Below, in pieces: positions 1 through 13,400 of a stretch of 64,000 nucleotides of DNA. The translations under genes and the position numbers were made by a program. The notes under the pieces are model-generated. The model saw only the letters and a program-made list of their open reading frames with translations, made no database searches and was not told where the DNA came from. Numbering within the stretch: position 1 is the stretch's first letter; every line of letters begins with the position of its first letter. Source of the stretch: Tridacna crocea (Eukaryota > Mollusca > Bivalvia > Cardiida > Cardiidae); assembly GCA_943736015.1 (NCBI GenBank), contig OX031061.1:62998192-63062191 (forward strand), given 5' to 3'.

Positions 1-666
1 AGTCCAAATAACAAGACCAATATGAAACCACTTGCTTGGTGGCGATTTGAAAATTGTCACATTCCATACGTAAGTAGTACCGACGTATGGCAAGCACAGA
101 CAAAACGACAAAGATGTAAAAAAGGAAAAATGGTTGCAAAACAAATAAAACTAGAAATTGCACATGATTTCCTTACATATTAAATCAAGGATTTCAACTG
201 ATCATTTGAAATTATATACACAAGCAAAGCTTAAAAATATTGTGGCAATCGCACAATTCATGAATTAAATGATTTTCTTTGTCATTAATAACTCCTGTCA
301 ACGAACGATAAGCCCCACAAAATAAGCACTACATTTCTGTGCATAAAAAATTATAGCAGGAAATTTATTTAAAAGAAATCATTGTTGACCCCAACATTTA
401 ATACTGCTGCTGTAGTTTGTCTCTTTAAATAAGTGTTTCGATTAATTCTTTTATCTAATGCCAAATATCACATTTTTAAGAAATATCTTTTTTGAGCAAC
501 ACTTGTTACCTTTGAGAGTTTTTTTTAAATTTAAAATTAAAGCTTTTTTTCTTCCTGAAACCTTTACAAGAGCTTTCTGCTTCAAAGAACTGTACTTTCG
601 TGTTTTACTCTCCAACATATGATTTTTTTTTCATTTATCTACCCCACAAGCATTGCATTATTATCG

Positions 667-689
667 GAGAGAGAGAGAGAGAGAGAGAG
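667..689. repeat. (GA)n microsatellite
   Basis: Eleven-plus uninterrupted GA units. Confidence 0.95.
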
Positions 690-2203
690 TCGGCTTCAAA
701 ATCATTTTCATTTTTTATTTCAAAAGGTAAAATTTAGGCAATTTATCGCTTGGTTTACAAAGCTCATGGTCGTTTTCAAAAATTGTCTTAATTCAGTAGA
801 AAAACATTAAGTAGAGTAGTTAAAGGAACCAATGTTTTCTTTCTATCATTATCTTTGATAGTTTTCAAGTTTTTACATCAATAAACTCGGTCACAAATAG
901 TTTTACAGATTGGTCCGATCATGAAGATTTAAATAGCCCCATTTAAAACTTCTGTAGTAACAACAGTCTAGGTTCTGGAAAAATATTCTTTCCTTCAAAA
1001 TTAAATATCATGTCTTTCACATCCCTACATGTACACTCACACACATACTAAAAATTTTCACATTTATGTCTTTGCCGCAATGACAATCACTTTCTTTAAT
1101 CAGCTAGTTGTCTGATTTGACATTTTTGGCACTATCAGGTGCTTGTCAACAATGACTGCATATCACTCAACACAACATCCCCTAACTTGTCCAATGTAAA
1201 TTTAGGGTAATAACCATAAAATATAGTAAATGCATAAATCAATGGGAAAAGATTGGAACAAGAAAGGAAAATGTTCAATACACGCAACTTATGCTTTTAA
1301 ATAAAATTTTAAAGTGTAGTATGCAATTAGACAAGATATTTAACGGTGGGTGGGACGGTGAAAAGAATACTTTAAGCAAATGAAAACTTGAAAAGAGCAA
1401 AGACGAAAAAGAAAATCAAAATATTCAATAAAAAAATTATCACAATTCATCAAATAAAATATATCAAAATTGCAAATTTTGTATAAAAATGTATTGGTCT
1501 ATACAAGTAAAGTAATAAATTAAAATGATTAAAACATATAAAATGGAAACATTTTTCTTGTTAGGCAAACCAATTAACAGTTATTTTAATCTACTTGCTC
1601 GTAGATAGATTCAAATTGCAAATTGCGTCTGTACTGCTGAAGAACCGAGATAAAAAAAATCGTCAACATGGGTCACTATCTTTTTTTCTTGCTGGCAGCC
1701 AATATAGTGCTATTTTTCCTTTCAACAATCATATCCGATAAACAAGATTAAAGAAAAAATCAAATATTGAAGCTGCCAATATGAGAATTTGGATTCTATT
1801 GATTACAATTTACCACACGATCCTAATTTCAATCCCCTCCCGATCAAATAGGGTGTTGGAAATATCGAAAAAAAAAAAAAAAATCATGTGACCAACATTT
1901 TCTCCCAATTCAACAAAGCTTTGTCACCTTATACAGGAAGATCCATCATATGAACCACATCATAGACAAATCTAACTTCATGACCCCAAACGAAGAGCCT
2001 CTTATACTATTTTTCATTTGGACATTTATGGTACATTTCAAGTAAATGAATGATATTTGTCTTGAAGAAAACAGAACCGTAGGTACTCTGAACGGAGTTT
2101 TAAGCAATCATCGCTGTTTATTCTCTGTTATGCGTAGCACGTTCGTTTTTGACTTAATCCAAAAGTACTGATATTTGATTCGTTGACATTTGTTTTATCT
2201 GTT

Positions 2204-2765
2204 CTGTATTTTCCGGACGATAAACCATGGCCTATCCATTAAAACAGTGAAAACCTTCAAGAGTGCAGCCTACAAGATAAAGCTAAAGTTAACTCTATTT
2301 TTCTAAATGATCTTTTAGTGCTTTTAGAGCTGCTAACACGCTTACGAAGGTGTGAAAACCCTTGGCCAACTTAATTTTCACACCGGTTGCTTGGTGATGT
2401 AAAATGTTACCAATCAGTAATTAACTGCAAATGTAAACGGAGTCTTTTTTGTATGTATCGTCAACCAATCAATGTGCCAATTTAGTAATTTAAAAATTCC
2501 TTAAAACTTTTGAAAAGTAATAATCGAATAATAATGGTCCCAAGTCCTTTGAGAGATTTGATCTGTAGACGGGGATGTAACTCCAATAGATTGAAATAAG
2601 TAAATAAATGAATAAATAAATAAATAAAAGCATATGGAACGCGATCTATATGACGGAACGGCCTGTAGGCCTACTACTACTTTTTTTTAGATCCCTAAAC
2701 TTGTGAAAATGAAAGGGTGTTGCTAATATAGCGAAGCGGCTTATTGTCCGGAAAATACGGTACAC
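2204..2765. repeat. TIR MITE with CCGGACNATAA ends
   Basis: CTGTATTTTCCGGACGATAA at the left is mirrored by TTATTGTCCGGAAAATACGG at the right. The same end motif recurs alone near 31,427-31,460. Outside any gene, in the 3' flank. Confidence 0.55.
2601..2628. repeat. (TAAA)n microsatellite
   Basis: TAAA/TGAA tetranucleotide run, mostly perfect. Confidence 0.9.
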
Positions 2766-3530
2766 AATCACGAAGTAAGTGATATTTTTGGACTTACTGC
2801 CTGATAAAAAGTTCCTAATAGAATAATACAAAAAGTCTCAATCATACTCGTACATGTATCTTGATGTACTTTTTTCTGAATCAATTCAATGAAAAATCTT
2901 CATTCACAATGTAAGCCTCTTACTTCATAAAAACACATATCTTTTAGATTTTTTGATTTTGAGGATTTAAAAACAACAAGAGGTCAATGAGGGCCTTGAA
3001 CTGCCCTACTAGAAGGCTCTGAGCAGCTTATCGTGATATGTAGGAAATATTAAAGTGAAACAGTCTTGAAAGAACATCTATCTTTCTGACAAAATGGAAG
3101 AAAAACAGAAAAAATGTATTTTCCAACAAAACCTGACTATTTCAGTTACATTTTTCTAAAATATCTTTCGTTAACTGGAAATGTAAAAAAAACCCTTACA
3201 TATGTATATGGAGCTTTCTGACTCTGTGTTAGCCCATGTCAGTCTGGATGATAGGATAACAACATTCACATATCTTTATCACGCAAAGAAAGACAAATGG
3301 ACGGAAAAACAGCAGAAAGCATGCCATTACATAAACTTTTCTGACCTCCTACCAGTACAGATGATAAAACCGACGATTTTAACATTATCTTTCTCCTCAA
3401 CAACAGGAAGCGGTTTGAAAAAAAAAATCCCAGATATTTTCGGTAATAAATTAAAAGGAATGATTTGTATTCTTGTCATATAATATAATTACAGTCAATA
3501 CACGTCATTTCATATAAGATTTTAGCATAC

Positions 3531-3536
3531 TTTATT
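3531..3536 (-). promoter_or_regulatory. Candidate polyadenylation signal for the HELZ2-like gene
   Basis: The plus strand TTTATT reads AATAAA on the minus strand, about 630 nt past the stop codon. No other gene signal lies between. In AT-rich DNA the hexamer is common, so this is only a candidate. ATTAAA variants occur closer to the stop (near 4138-4143). Confidence 0.3.
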
Positions 3537-4166
3537 TTTCTGTGTCGACTAGAAGCCACTATTGTAATGAATCAACTTAGTGAGGTTTTAGCATAAATAA
3601 TAGAAATACATCTAAATGGTGCTTTAGGAACACGAATAAGAATGTCTACATTCATAAAGATAAACTAGATTGATTGTAGAAAGAACATAGCTATTTTGCA
3701 CCCAGCTAGATAACCACAATCATGCGACTGTGCAGCAATTCTGAAAACCTGGTTAGATTTGAGATCATAAAAAAATGGTTGGATTTATGCATGAACCATA
3801 TCTGACTTCATTTCTACAGGTCATTGACTCATTTTTCCCAATTGCAATCTGTGTTTCTTATTTTGTTGTCGATAGTACTCTTAGTATATATTACATGTAT
3901 ATAATATTCTGAAACAATTACAAAACTAACTAATGAAATTGGCTAACTTTAAAATGAAATCAACGTGCGACTGGATTCTCTCGAGAACAATCTAACGTTA
4001 GGTCGCAATTCAAGTAAAAACCACTTCAAATTTTTGAATTTTTGAATGTAACATATTATCACCTCTGATATTTTAGTCAATAAGTCGAAGTAAACCAGGC
4101 TATAACAGAGATCATAACAAATAATGACTTATTTCATGTTTAATGACTTTCTATCTTTGTTTTAAT

Positions 4167-4432
4167 CTATCGATCAGCATTTCCTCTTCTATTGCCCCTA
4201 ACCCTTGTCCAACCATCATCATCTACGGGCCCTTCGTATGATGTTGCAGTTCCTGGTTCAAACATTGAATCACCATACCTCTCACGTGTTCTCTGCATTT
4301 GTCTTTGCATTCGCTTCCATCTCGGAACTTTCGGTGGTGGAAATTCTGTCGGTGTTTTAATGCAGCCTTTCGTTTCATAGTCTGATATCAGGTCCTTCCA
4401 GACTTCGTCACATTGCAAGAGAGTTTTGTTAC
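4167..4432 (-). CDS. HELZ2-like exon 20: last exon and stop codon
   Basis: Residues 2254-2341. Starts GNKTLLQCDEVWKDLISDY, the end of the helicase fold. A Pro-rich and Arg-rich tail follows (PTEFPPPKVPRWKRMQRQMQ) and ends GNRRGNADR with TAG at 4169-4167. The acceptor is TTTTTCAG at 4433-4440. The basic tail resembles RNA-binding tails of helicases; its role is inferred. Confidence 0.9.
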
Positions 4433-7400
4433 CTGAAAAACATATAGCAAATTTCATTTTACCTTTTAACATTTAAATAAGTAAGATTTATCACAAATGA
4501 TTCTTATCACACCTTTAAGATGGTAATGATTCTGAATTTTACTTCAAATAACTAGTAAATTATACCATTTCATAATTTTTTTCATTATTGTCGAAAATTT
4601 AAGCAAGAATGGTATTGTTAGTAATTCGCGGTAGGCCTATATAGTCTCAACCACAAAATCTTCACCAACCAATGGAATTTTTTTCTATTTTCACAATGCT
4701 TTCTATCCCTTCAAAGTTAAATCCTGTCATTCAAGCACTAGTTTTTGTTTTCAAAACTGATATCTGAAAACATATCTCACTTGGCAATGACTTAATCGAG
4801 AATAAAAACTACTCACCAACGATGATAAGCCCCTTCTTGGCTCTTGTAAGAGCAACATTTATCTGGTTTTGGTCGGTAATAAACCCAAGGTTTTGTTGAC
4901 ACCAGCCTTTGGTAGGCTTTTCCTCAATTTTGTACACAGGTAAGGATCGAACTGTACTAAATATTACATAGTCCCATTCTCCTCCTTGTAGAAAAAGAGA
5001 GAGATATATAGAAAAAGAAGACTCTGTAGCCGTACGCACGCTGAAGGCACGTCAACGAGCTGTTGCAAAGATTTACATCAAAATTAGGTAGTGCAAACAA
5101 AAAGTCCAATCTGGTGTTTTATCAAACTCATATCTATCTTACTCTGTGATGTATCACTGATCAAAGAGCTGTAATTTCATTGTAGGCTTAAAATGTTAAA
5201 CTCAATTAGCTCCGTAGGTTTCTTAAAAGATAATATAAAACAATATAAAATATATATTGAACCAATAAATTTCGACGTGCTTGTTAAACGTAAAAAAGGC
5301 ACATCTGCATGAAAGAAATATTTGATAAACACCTCATGAAGTCATGTGAGTATTAGACGGCTTTGATAACATCCTTGTTAAGTGTGGTCAATTAACGGAA
5401 ATTATAGTGTGGTACACAGTCATATATTACTATTAGGTACCAAGTATGTCGCTGCAACAGCATATCGTGTACATAATATACCATAATAACAATATTTACC
5501 TTGACTTGATACGACTGTTGAGACCGTGAAATTCTGGAGTTTCTCATCAGCAAGTCTCTTCTTTATCTCAGATACCTGAGCGTTGTACTGTGACATAACA
5601 TTGATCTGTGCTGCGCTCAAACCTTGATCTTCGATAAGGTACTTATAAACATTGACCTAAGAGAAAGAAGAGATCAATTAAGACACTTAGTTACCGTAAT
5701 AGGGAAAGAGATTTATATAGCTTTCGGAAACAAAAGTGACTTGTCAGGAATCTGAAAATTTTTGAAAAAAAAAAAATCAACATAATACTCAAACAGCTTT
5801 ATCTATCGTAAAACCACCAAGAATTCATAATCATGTCTTTCAACTTATAACCTTTATCTGAATTACTTCTCTCAAGAAATGATGAGTTCAACCTGGAAGA
5901 ACAACTTACAAATCTTGTAAAGTTAAATTTTGGTATCTGAAAACATCTTATATTTAACACGAACAAAGCTGTAACCATCACTTTTACCGACAGAAGTTGA
6001 CGAAGGTGTTTTTCATTTCAAAACATTTGCTCAACATCTGAAATGGCTCGAAGAAAAATGGATCTTTCCGTTACAAAGTCTGTTGTTTGTGAAATTTAAT
6101 ATACAGAAATTATTGAACTATGTTCTTGTTATGGCTATGATAAAAATGCTTCCTAGAGGTCATAAATGCTTTTCTAAGGAAGTAGACAGAGATAAAAAAA
6201 GACAAACAAACAAAAAGGACACGTGACTGAACTGAGAATATATACATTGATTATGGACACAGCTTTTAAACTTTTTTACACCTTGCCATTTTCGGGACCA
6301 TGGACCTACAGATGATGTATTTGTCTAAGTGTGCTTGAAATTTCTTCAACGTTATATTTAAAATCGTTACATTTTTTAAGAACAACACCTTTAGAAAACA
6401 TTTTTGACTTCGTTGTGAACTTGATCATTAACATACATACATGACTTCTATGCATGACACATTATATCGACGTAGTTACTATCTGAGCAGAGTTGCTTTG
6501 GAATTTTGTAAAAAGGAGAATAAAAGTTATGCACAGGATACGAAAACAGACTGTAGACCTTGCCATGCCATTGACGCACCGACAAGTTTCCAATGTGTAG
6601 TCACTTCTAAATAGTTTCATTTGAATTCATTCATATTAAAATGTCAAACACCGGACACGAATACAGCCCCGATGTGTTCAACATTTGTACCAGGCCTTTT
6701 TTTGACATTAAGTCTTATGGAAATACGTCATCGCCCATACACCAAAACAGTTGGACAGACTAAACAAAAAATGTTTTCCCCAAATGTGCATTGAAGACTT
6801 GATTTTGCAAAACCAAAATTTGGTTCAGATTCAATATTACATCAGGTTCTAAACTTACCACAATTTCAATTTCTTCTTGATTACTCTTGGACTGTTCATT
6901 TCCCTCATCTGTACTCACAGTTAAGACTTTTTCTTCTCCTTCAACATGGACAAGCACGTGTGGATATTGTGTAACATTTCCTCGTGCATCTCTTTCTGTT
7001 GGCCAAATGTCAATTGTATCTCTACACCAAAAACCAGGCTTGGTGATAAGTTTACCGGAATAAAACTTGTTGGATGGAAATCTGCAGATCTGTGGGTTCT
7101 ATAATAAGTATGAAAAAAGGTAAAACTTAACACTCACATTTCCAATGGATGGATACGTAGAAGTGTTTTAAGTTGTTGCGACGAAATTAAAAACACTAAT
7201 ATCTAAACGAAACAATACGAAAGATACAGTCTCCTCTTTGAGACAAGGTTAGCCGTTTTTTTTAATGCGATAACGAATAGCTATATGCCAGTTTGCTACT
7301 AAAGGACTTCGTTTTTGAGACAGCATTATTTTGTGCAATGCACCCATCCAATTCCATAAACTACAATAAAAACCCTTTTAATGCCTTAAACTTTGGACTT

Positions 7401-10400
7401 AGAACTATTGCTTCTCAAAACACGACTAAGTTCGGTGGTTCTCTTCCTCTGTTTAACATACATGGAAATTGGGTTTGTTTGCATGTACTGTTATTAGTCC
7501 TTGGAGTGTTCATTATGTTACTCGTAATTGCATTTCTGCCACTCATATTCTGCAGAGTGTTTGAAATAAGAAATTAGAAGAGTAATGGTACATAAGGTAA
7601 ATTCAAGATGGTTGAATTTTGATCCCATCTTCATAAGGATGCAGACCAATGTTTAATCACTGTGTAAAATAATACAGTCAAAATCGAAAGATTAGAAACA
7701 TAAAAGATTTAATGCTATCAAATAAAGCTGATGACAAAGAGTATAATACCATGCGATACTGCCATTCCAACATAGTAAGTGGAATTCTGTTACTATCAGC
7801 ATATCTTTCAAACAGTGATTTATTCAAGCCCAATAGTGCGGCCTCTTTACATTTTATTATGGGTCTCAACTGTTTGTGATCTCCTATAAGTACCACCTGC
7901 TCGGCTTTCGTAGCAAGGACTGGAACAAGACAATGAGGCTCGGGGCACATACCAGCTTCATCTACAATTACCTGTATAAAGAAGTGAACATTAAAAATAA
8001 TTACCCTAACAATTATATTACAGTGCTATCCTACTTCATTACAACATACCATCACATACTTTCAACATCATTTAATTTATTTAAGTTTTGGTTGAAATGG
8101 ACACACGATCTCTGTAGAAAAGTGTTGCACTTTTTCTGCATTACTTTCAAAAGACACGTGTTGCGATATTTTTTCTTAATGTTTACTTCATTATTTTATG
8201 TTTTTTAAAAGGTTATATACATAACTGTCTCTTTATTCAAAACGAATTGAGACAAATAAGGTCTTACAGGCTAAACGCAAGTTACTATCTAAATATAGGT
8301 TTCTGATGTATAACTTATCTATGATACACTTGGATATCAGAGCATTTTTAAAAAGAGTTTGTTTGTAACTCCTTCATGCTGCAGTGGTAGCAGCCTGATT
8401 AAGTTTTATCGAAGGAATATTTGACAACCTTTCTAATAACACCAGTTTTTTTCACACGATTACGACTAACTTCTCTAAAGTAGCCTTTAGAGAGAAAATA
8501 CCTTACTCTTATATAGTCACTTTTGACATGTCAGGTAACATTTAGCACAACTAGAATCTTAAAAGGGTTATACGGGTCCTTTTGAAATCCAGAAAACTTG
8601 ATGGGTTTAATTTTTGTATCTTCTTAAGACAGTATTCACCTCATGAACCTTCTTGTTAATCAAGACTGCTAAAATCATTTTATAAGCTGACTCTATCAAA
8701 AGTTTTGGTTATCAAGCATTACAGTTTAGCGCATGGATAAACCGAGAAACGGTGAGTTCACTTTTGTTATAATCCCTTACACTTATTCCAGTAATGTTAA
8801 GGAAAAAATACTTTTCTGTTCATCGAAATAATTCTTCTTTTCGTGTTCTTGCTGTTTAAAAGTCGTCATTGGAATAGATTAAAATGTAAAATACCTGAAA
8901 AATATTGGAGGCCTCGAGTACTTTCGGATTTGATCCTACTGCTGTTGTGCACAAAATAACATCATATTTACGAATCATCTCGATGCTTGCTTCCCGAATT
9001 AAATGTACATATTTCTTTACATGATAGGGATCTGGAGCATATTTGTTGGCTGCAAACTTCCTATCCATAGCTGTTATCTCTTCTGCGTTTTTTTCACCTT
9101 TCACACGAATCAAGTGGTGAAGAGAAACTGAACGTAGCTGCTCATCAGCTGATTAAAAAATAAACATGTAAAAGATATGTGCCTATCAATTCGAAATCAT
9201 GACTGGATTCCAGTTGTTTAGGGTGGTGGTTTAAAGAATCCATTATCTCTGACTTCTCTTTCTATATGATTATTCTCACTTTGAGAATAAGAGTGAGGTC
9301 ATTGATAAATTTAGAATACATGCACTAACATAGATGCTACCTAAGTGTTTTTATACAACAGTATGCAAAGCAATTTTTGTTTAGTACCAATATATTTAAA
9401 TCACTTTTGTAGAAGCCTCTGTAGATATCAATCAGATGCAGTAAATAGACATAATATAATTGTTATTCAAGAGATAACCTTCTTCTCATTGTGGTTTGTT
9501 TATTTAATAAACCACAGTTATGGGTTATGAGGCGCAATGAATAAACCAAGTGGGCCATCGCCCCAGAGTTTTTTTCAGTGCACATCAAAACTGACAACCG
9601 TCACTAGTGAATGACAAATCACGATAAAAAGAAGATTATTTTATTCAAATATGGTCAAAACTTAATCGAAGGAAAACAAGTTCATACTGAGTAAAAAAAC
9701 AGATGCGGACTTATCTCCTTAAACAAACCATGGTTGTTCTAGTTACTAACAAAATCAAACGACGACTTTCAAAGACACGTGTTCTGAGGGCAGAGACATG
9801 GCACAGCTACGGTCGATTTACTTTACAGAGAATGACGTCCCTTAATGTGACGTTGACTTTATCAGGGTTCCATTGTAATGTTTTTACAAAGCCAATTCAC
9901 GTATCATGTTGATATGTAAAAAAAATAATCCTATTTCCATCGCAGTTCATTGTTTAATAAACTAGAGTTGTGAGGTACGATACATTGTAAATAAACCTCG
10001 AGAGCGAAGTCTCATGCGGTTTATTCGTTGCGTCTCGTAAATCACAAACCCAGTTTATTGAACAGTATTCCAGTATAGAAAGAAGATCATTTCAATTCTT
10101 AAATTACTAACACTTAATCACAGGTGAAGAAAAGGCAAAAAGTTCATATGTAGTTTACAAAACCCATGTCTGTTTCAGTTCCTTACCCAAAAAAATCGAA
10201 CAGGCAAGATCCTTTAATCGAAGGTAAATAATTGAACAAGTTCATCAATTCTACTAGCCTAAATGGTACAATGAACCTACAATTTACATAGTTATTCTAG
10301 TTAGGAAATATTACGTACCTTTCAGATTATGCATACTCTTTCGAGACAAGAATGTCCTACCAGGGACAGGAAAATCCATTGCTTCAATTGTTCGCCCATA

Positions 10401-13400
10401 GACACGTAAAAATTTTGGCATTTTGTCTCCAAGTTTTTGAAGCATCCATCCTTCATGAAAAAAAGAAACTATGGTTGCATGAAACCGTTTAAAGAAAATC
10501 CATACTCATCAATTGACTTTTAGCATGATAAAAGGTATTTCAGAGTGTTTTGGATCTTGTTTACTTCGTGAAAATGCCAATTTGATGATAGAATTCATAA
10601 TAAACATTCGAAAAGATGTTTTAGTCGATAATTATGGACAAAATTTTAGTGCTCATCCACAACTTTGATTTTTGAAAGAAATTCACCTGAGGACAGGAAT
10701 GGGTAAAAAGCCATTCTAAATTGAGCCACTCTTAAATAAACAACTACCATGTTAAACTATACTCTCGAGGTCATCTTGAAGAAAAATAGTAATCCTTGAT
10801 TTTCACTAATGTTCTCAATAATTTCTTTTTCTCATGCAGACAAGTATTTTCATTCTGCAGACAAATTTGCCCAAACTGTGGGTAAAGTAATTGATCCATC
10901 ATATTAGAGCAAAGAACCGTTTTCTTAATGAGTATCTGCAAATCACATGATTACTTTCAAAATCGTCTTAACCCATTATCACACAATCCCTACTTTTGAC
11001 GCCCCTGAGAAAGATGCCTTTTGAAAACACTATAGGAAAAGGAGAAAATGCTGGTAACCAGCATTTTCTCCTTTTCCCACAGTATGTTCTACCCTTCCCA
11101 GAACAAATTTCAATTTTTCAGTCACCTCTATTTTGTTGTCTGCAAATGCTTTCAATTTGGACCAGTCTAAAATTTTGTCGTGTGGTAAAGAGTTAAGAAA
11201 TGCTCTCTCAAGTGTAAACTTACTTGCAATAAGATCAACTGATTTATTGGATGGTCCACAGAATAAGACTTTATGTCTTTTTCCTCCCCCCTTGTGTTTC
11301 ATGGAGTTAATCTGGTCAAATAAACACATCAACTTGATTCCTGTGTAACTTTTACCAGTGCCTGTGTTGGAAAGAGTTTTCACACTGTTAAACGTAAAGC
11401 AAGGGAGCTAGGTCAGGCCACTAAGTTTTATATATCAATTATTGTACATCATCTTTTGAATCTGTGACATGTCAAACAAAAATTATGTGACATTACACGA
11501 AAAAAAAAAACCCGACCAACCAAACACTGTTACTTTTCAACAACCTGACCTTTCAAGCACTCTCAATTATTCGGAAAGGTCCATTTCGTTCACAGCCACT
11601 CATTTCTAAATTGGCCATATTCCTTCAAAACACATCCGATTATAACCCAACTGTATTAGGCACAAATTTACGGCTTATTAAGCACCATGGAACTTAAATC
11701 AGATTCTTTTTCTCGATTCTTACCCATCAAATCATAAAAAAATCTAAGCAGCTCAAATATATACAATCGCCCCGAATAATTTGTATTCATCTACACTTCG
11801 TATATAAATGACCGGTGAATTCAAAGTAGATTTAATCATTCAACAGTTTTTAAATTGTAATCACTTGTATATTGTAAAACATAATCGATTACAAATGTTT
11901 TCAACACAATTTATTCGAAGGCAGCTCCGATCTTTTGAACAGCCTTAAGCACAAATAGGCATTTATCTTCATATACAAGTAACGCACAACCGTATTTATA
12001 TACATTAGCAAGTTATCTATAAAAAATCTTCGAATTAAAATAATATGATAATGTTTTCGCTCATCTCAGCTTGTCAAAAGCGCATTTCGTCTCTGGCATA
12101 AATTTATTCATTTTCATGCTGTCATTTGCAATACTTTTGAACAGAGTGTTGTAATAATCAATTGGTCCTTTGACCGTAGAATTGCACATTTACTCACTGA
12201 GACTTTTTATGAATAAATATCTCAACGATTGAATAGAATATCGTCAACTAAAATTGCCTTTAATTGCTAAATTTCTGTTAATAGAATTATGTACATGTAG
12301 TATCAACATGTAAATCCGTTTTTATTGTCTTCTTACATTCACAAAATCGTTTACCAAGGAAATATATACTATACCAAACTTCCAACGCAACTCCAACATA
12401 ACACGTTTCTTTTTTTACTTCTTACAGATTTAATGTTTTGGAAATAAATATTTCACAACCAAGTCCACCATCTTGATATTGTAGGTAATTCTGTATGACC
12501 ATTTTACATATTTTCTGTCACAGTATGACAAAACACGTGTTTGGGCCCAAGTATTTCCACTTTCATCAGAAGGTATGATTTTCTCTAGGTGGGGTGAGGA
12601 AAGTTTGACCCTTATTTAAGCGTCATTTACAGCGTCAAAAAAAAAAAAGCAGATATTGAGAAGTCAGGTGACGTGCAATCTCCAGACTGCAGCAGGCTGC
12701 CTAGTCTAGGCGATAACAAATCTTGCAAACTGTATGATAAATCTCAGCACATTCAACGCGGCTAAGGTGTAAGATACATACACCAAAATGACGGCCAAGC
12801 TCTCCCTAAATCCCCAGGATAAGTGATTGCGGTGGATTATCACGTGCAGCACGTAAACTCATTTGGAGCCATGCAAGTGTTTTGTCACTTGCTCAGTCAA
12901 CTGTGACTGAAAGTCAATAAAATATATATGGTGGATATCACAATGCTGGAGGAATTGTTTTGGAATAATAATAACCCCTAGAAATGCTTTTTTTCAAAAT
13001 GACGTAGTTTTGGTGTTGCGTTTGAAGTTTGATAATTATAAGTATCTGTCTTCTTCGATATATGACCAATGTTTTCAAGAATATCAGGCTTGGTCCAGGA
13101 ATTTCAATCAATTCGCCTTCGGCTCACCCGAAAAAAAAAGCAACTGAAGTTCTTTTAGTCTGTCAAGAAACACCAAAACTTTCATTGCTCGATATTCGGA
13201 CAGTCACCGGACAGAGAATGATAATTCAATTTTTTTCCATAATCTTTTTTTGATTGATAATATTTCATCTGTTGTATTCTAATTGTCCATCTAATCCAGT
13301 ATCACGATATTCATCTCCTATTTCGCTTTTGTTTTTTGAATGCGTGTTCATTGTTAATTGGATGAAAAACCTTAGATTGTTTTTTTTTTCAGTAAATTCA

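Larger units (their letters stand above)
1..3530. other. 3' flank without recognised gene
   Basis: AT-rich DNA with short stop-laden frames. Apart from the GA and TAAA microsatellites and the MITE at 2,204-2,765 I see nothing that supports a gene. Confidence 0.6.

Noticed and set aside
7293..7577. Plus-strand 94-codon open frame with a hydrophobic tail
   Set aside because: It lies in intron 16, antisense, with no start context, splice signals or recognisable family. The hydrophobic end reflects T-rich DNA.
11030..11223. C-terminal half of the 117-codon frame at 11,030-11,383 as coding
   Set aside because: The donor GTAAGT at 11223 joins in phase to exon 14; the remainder is MITE sequence.
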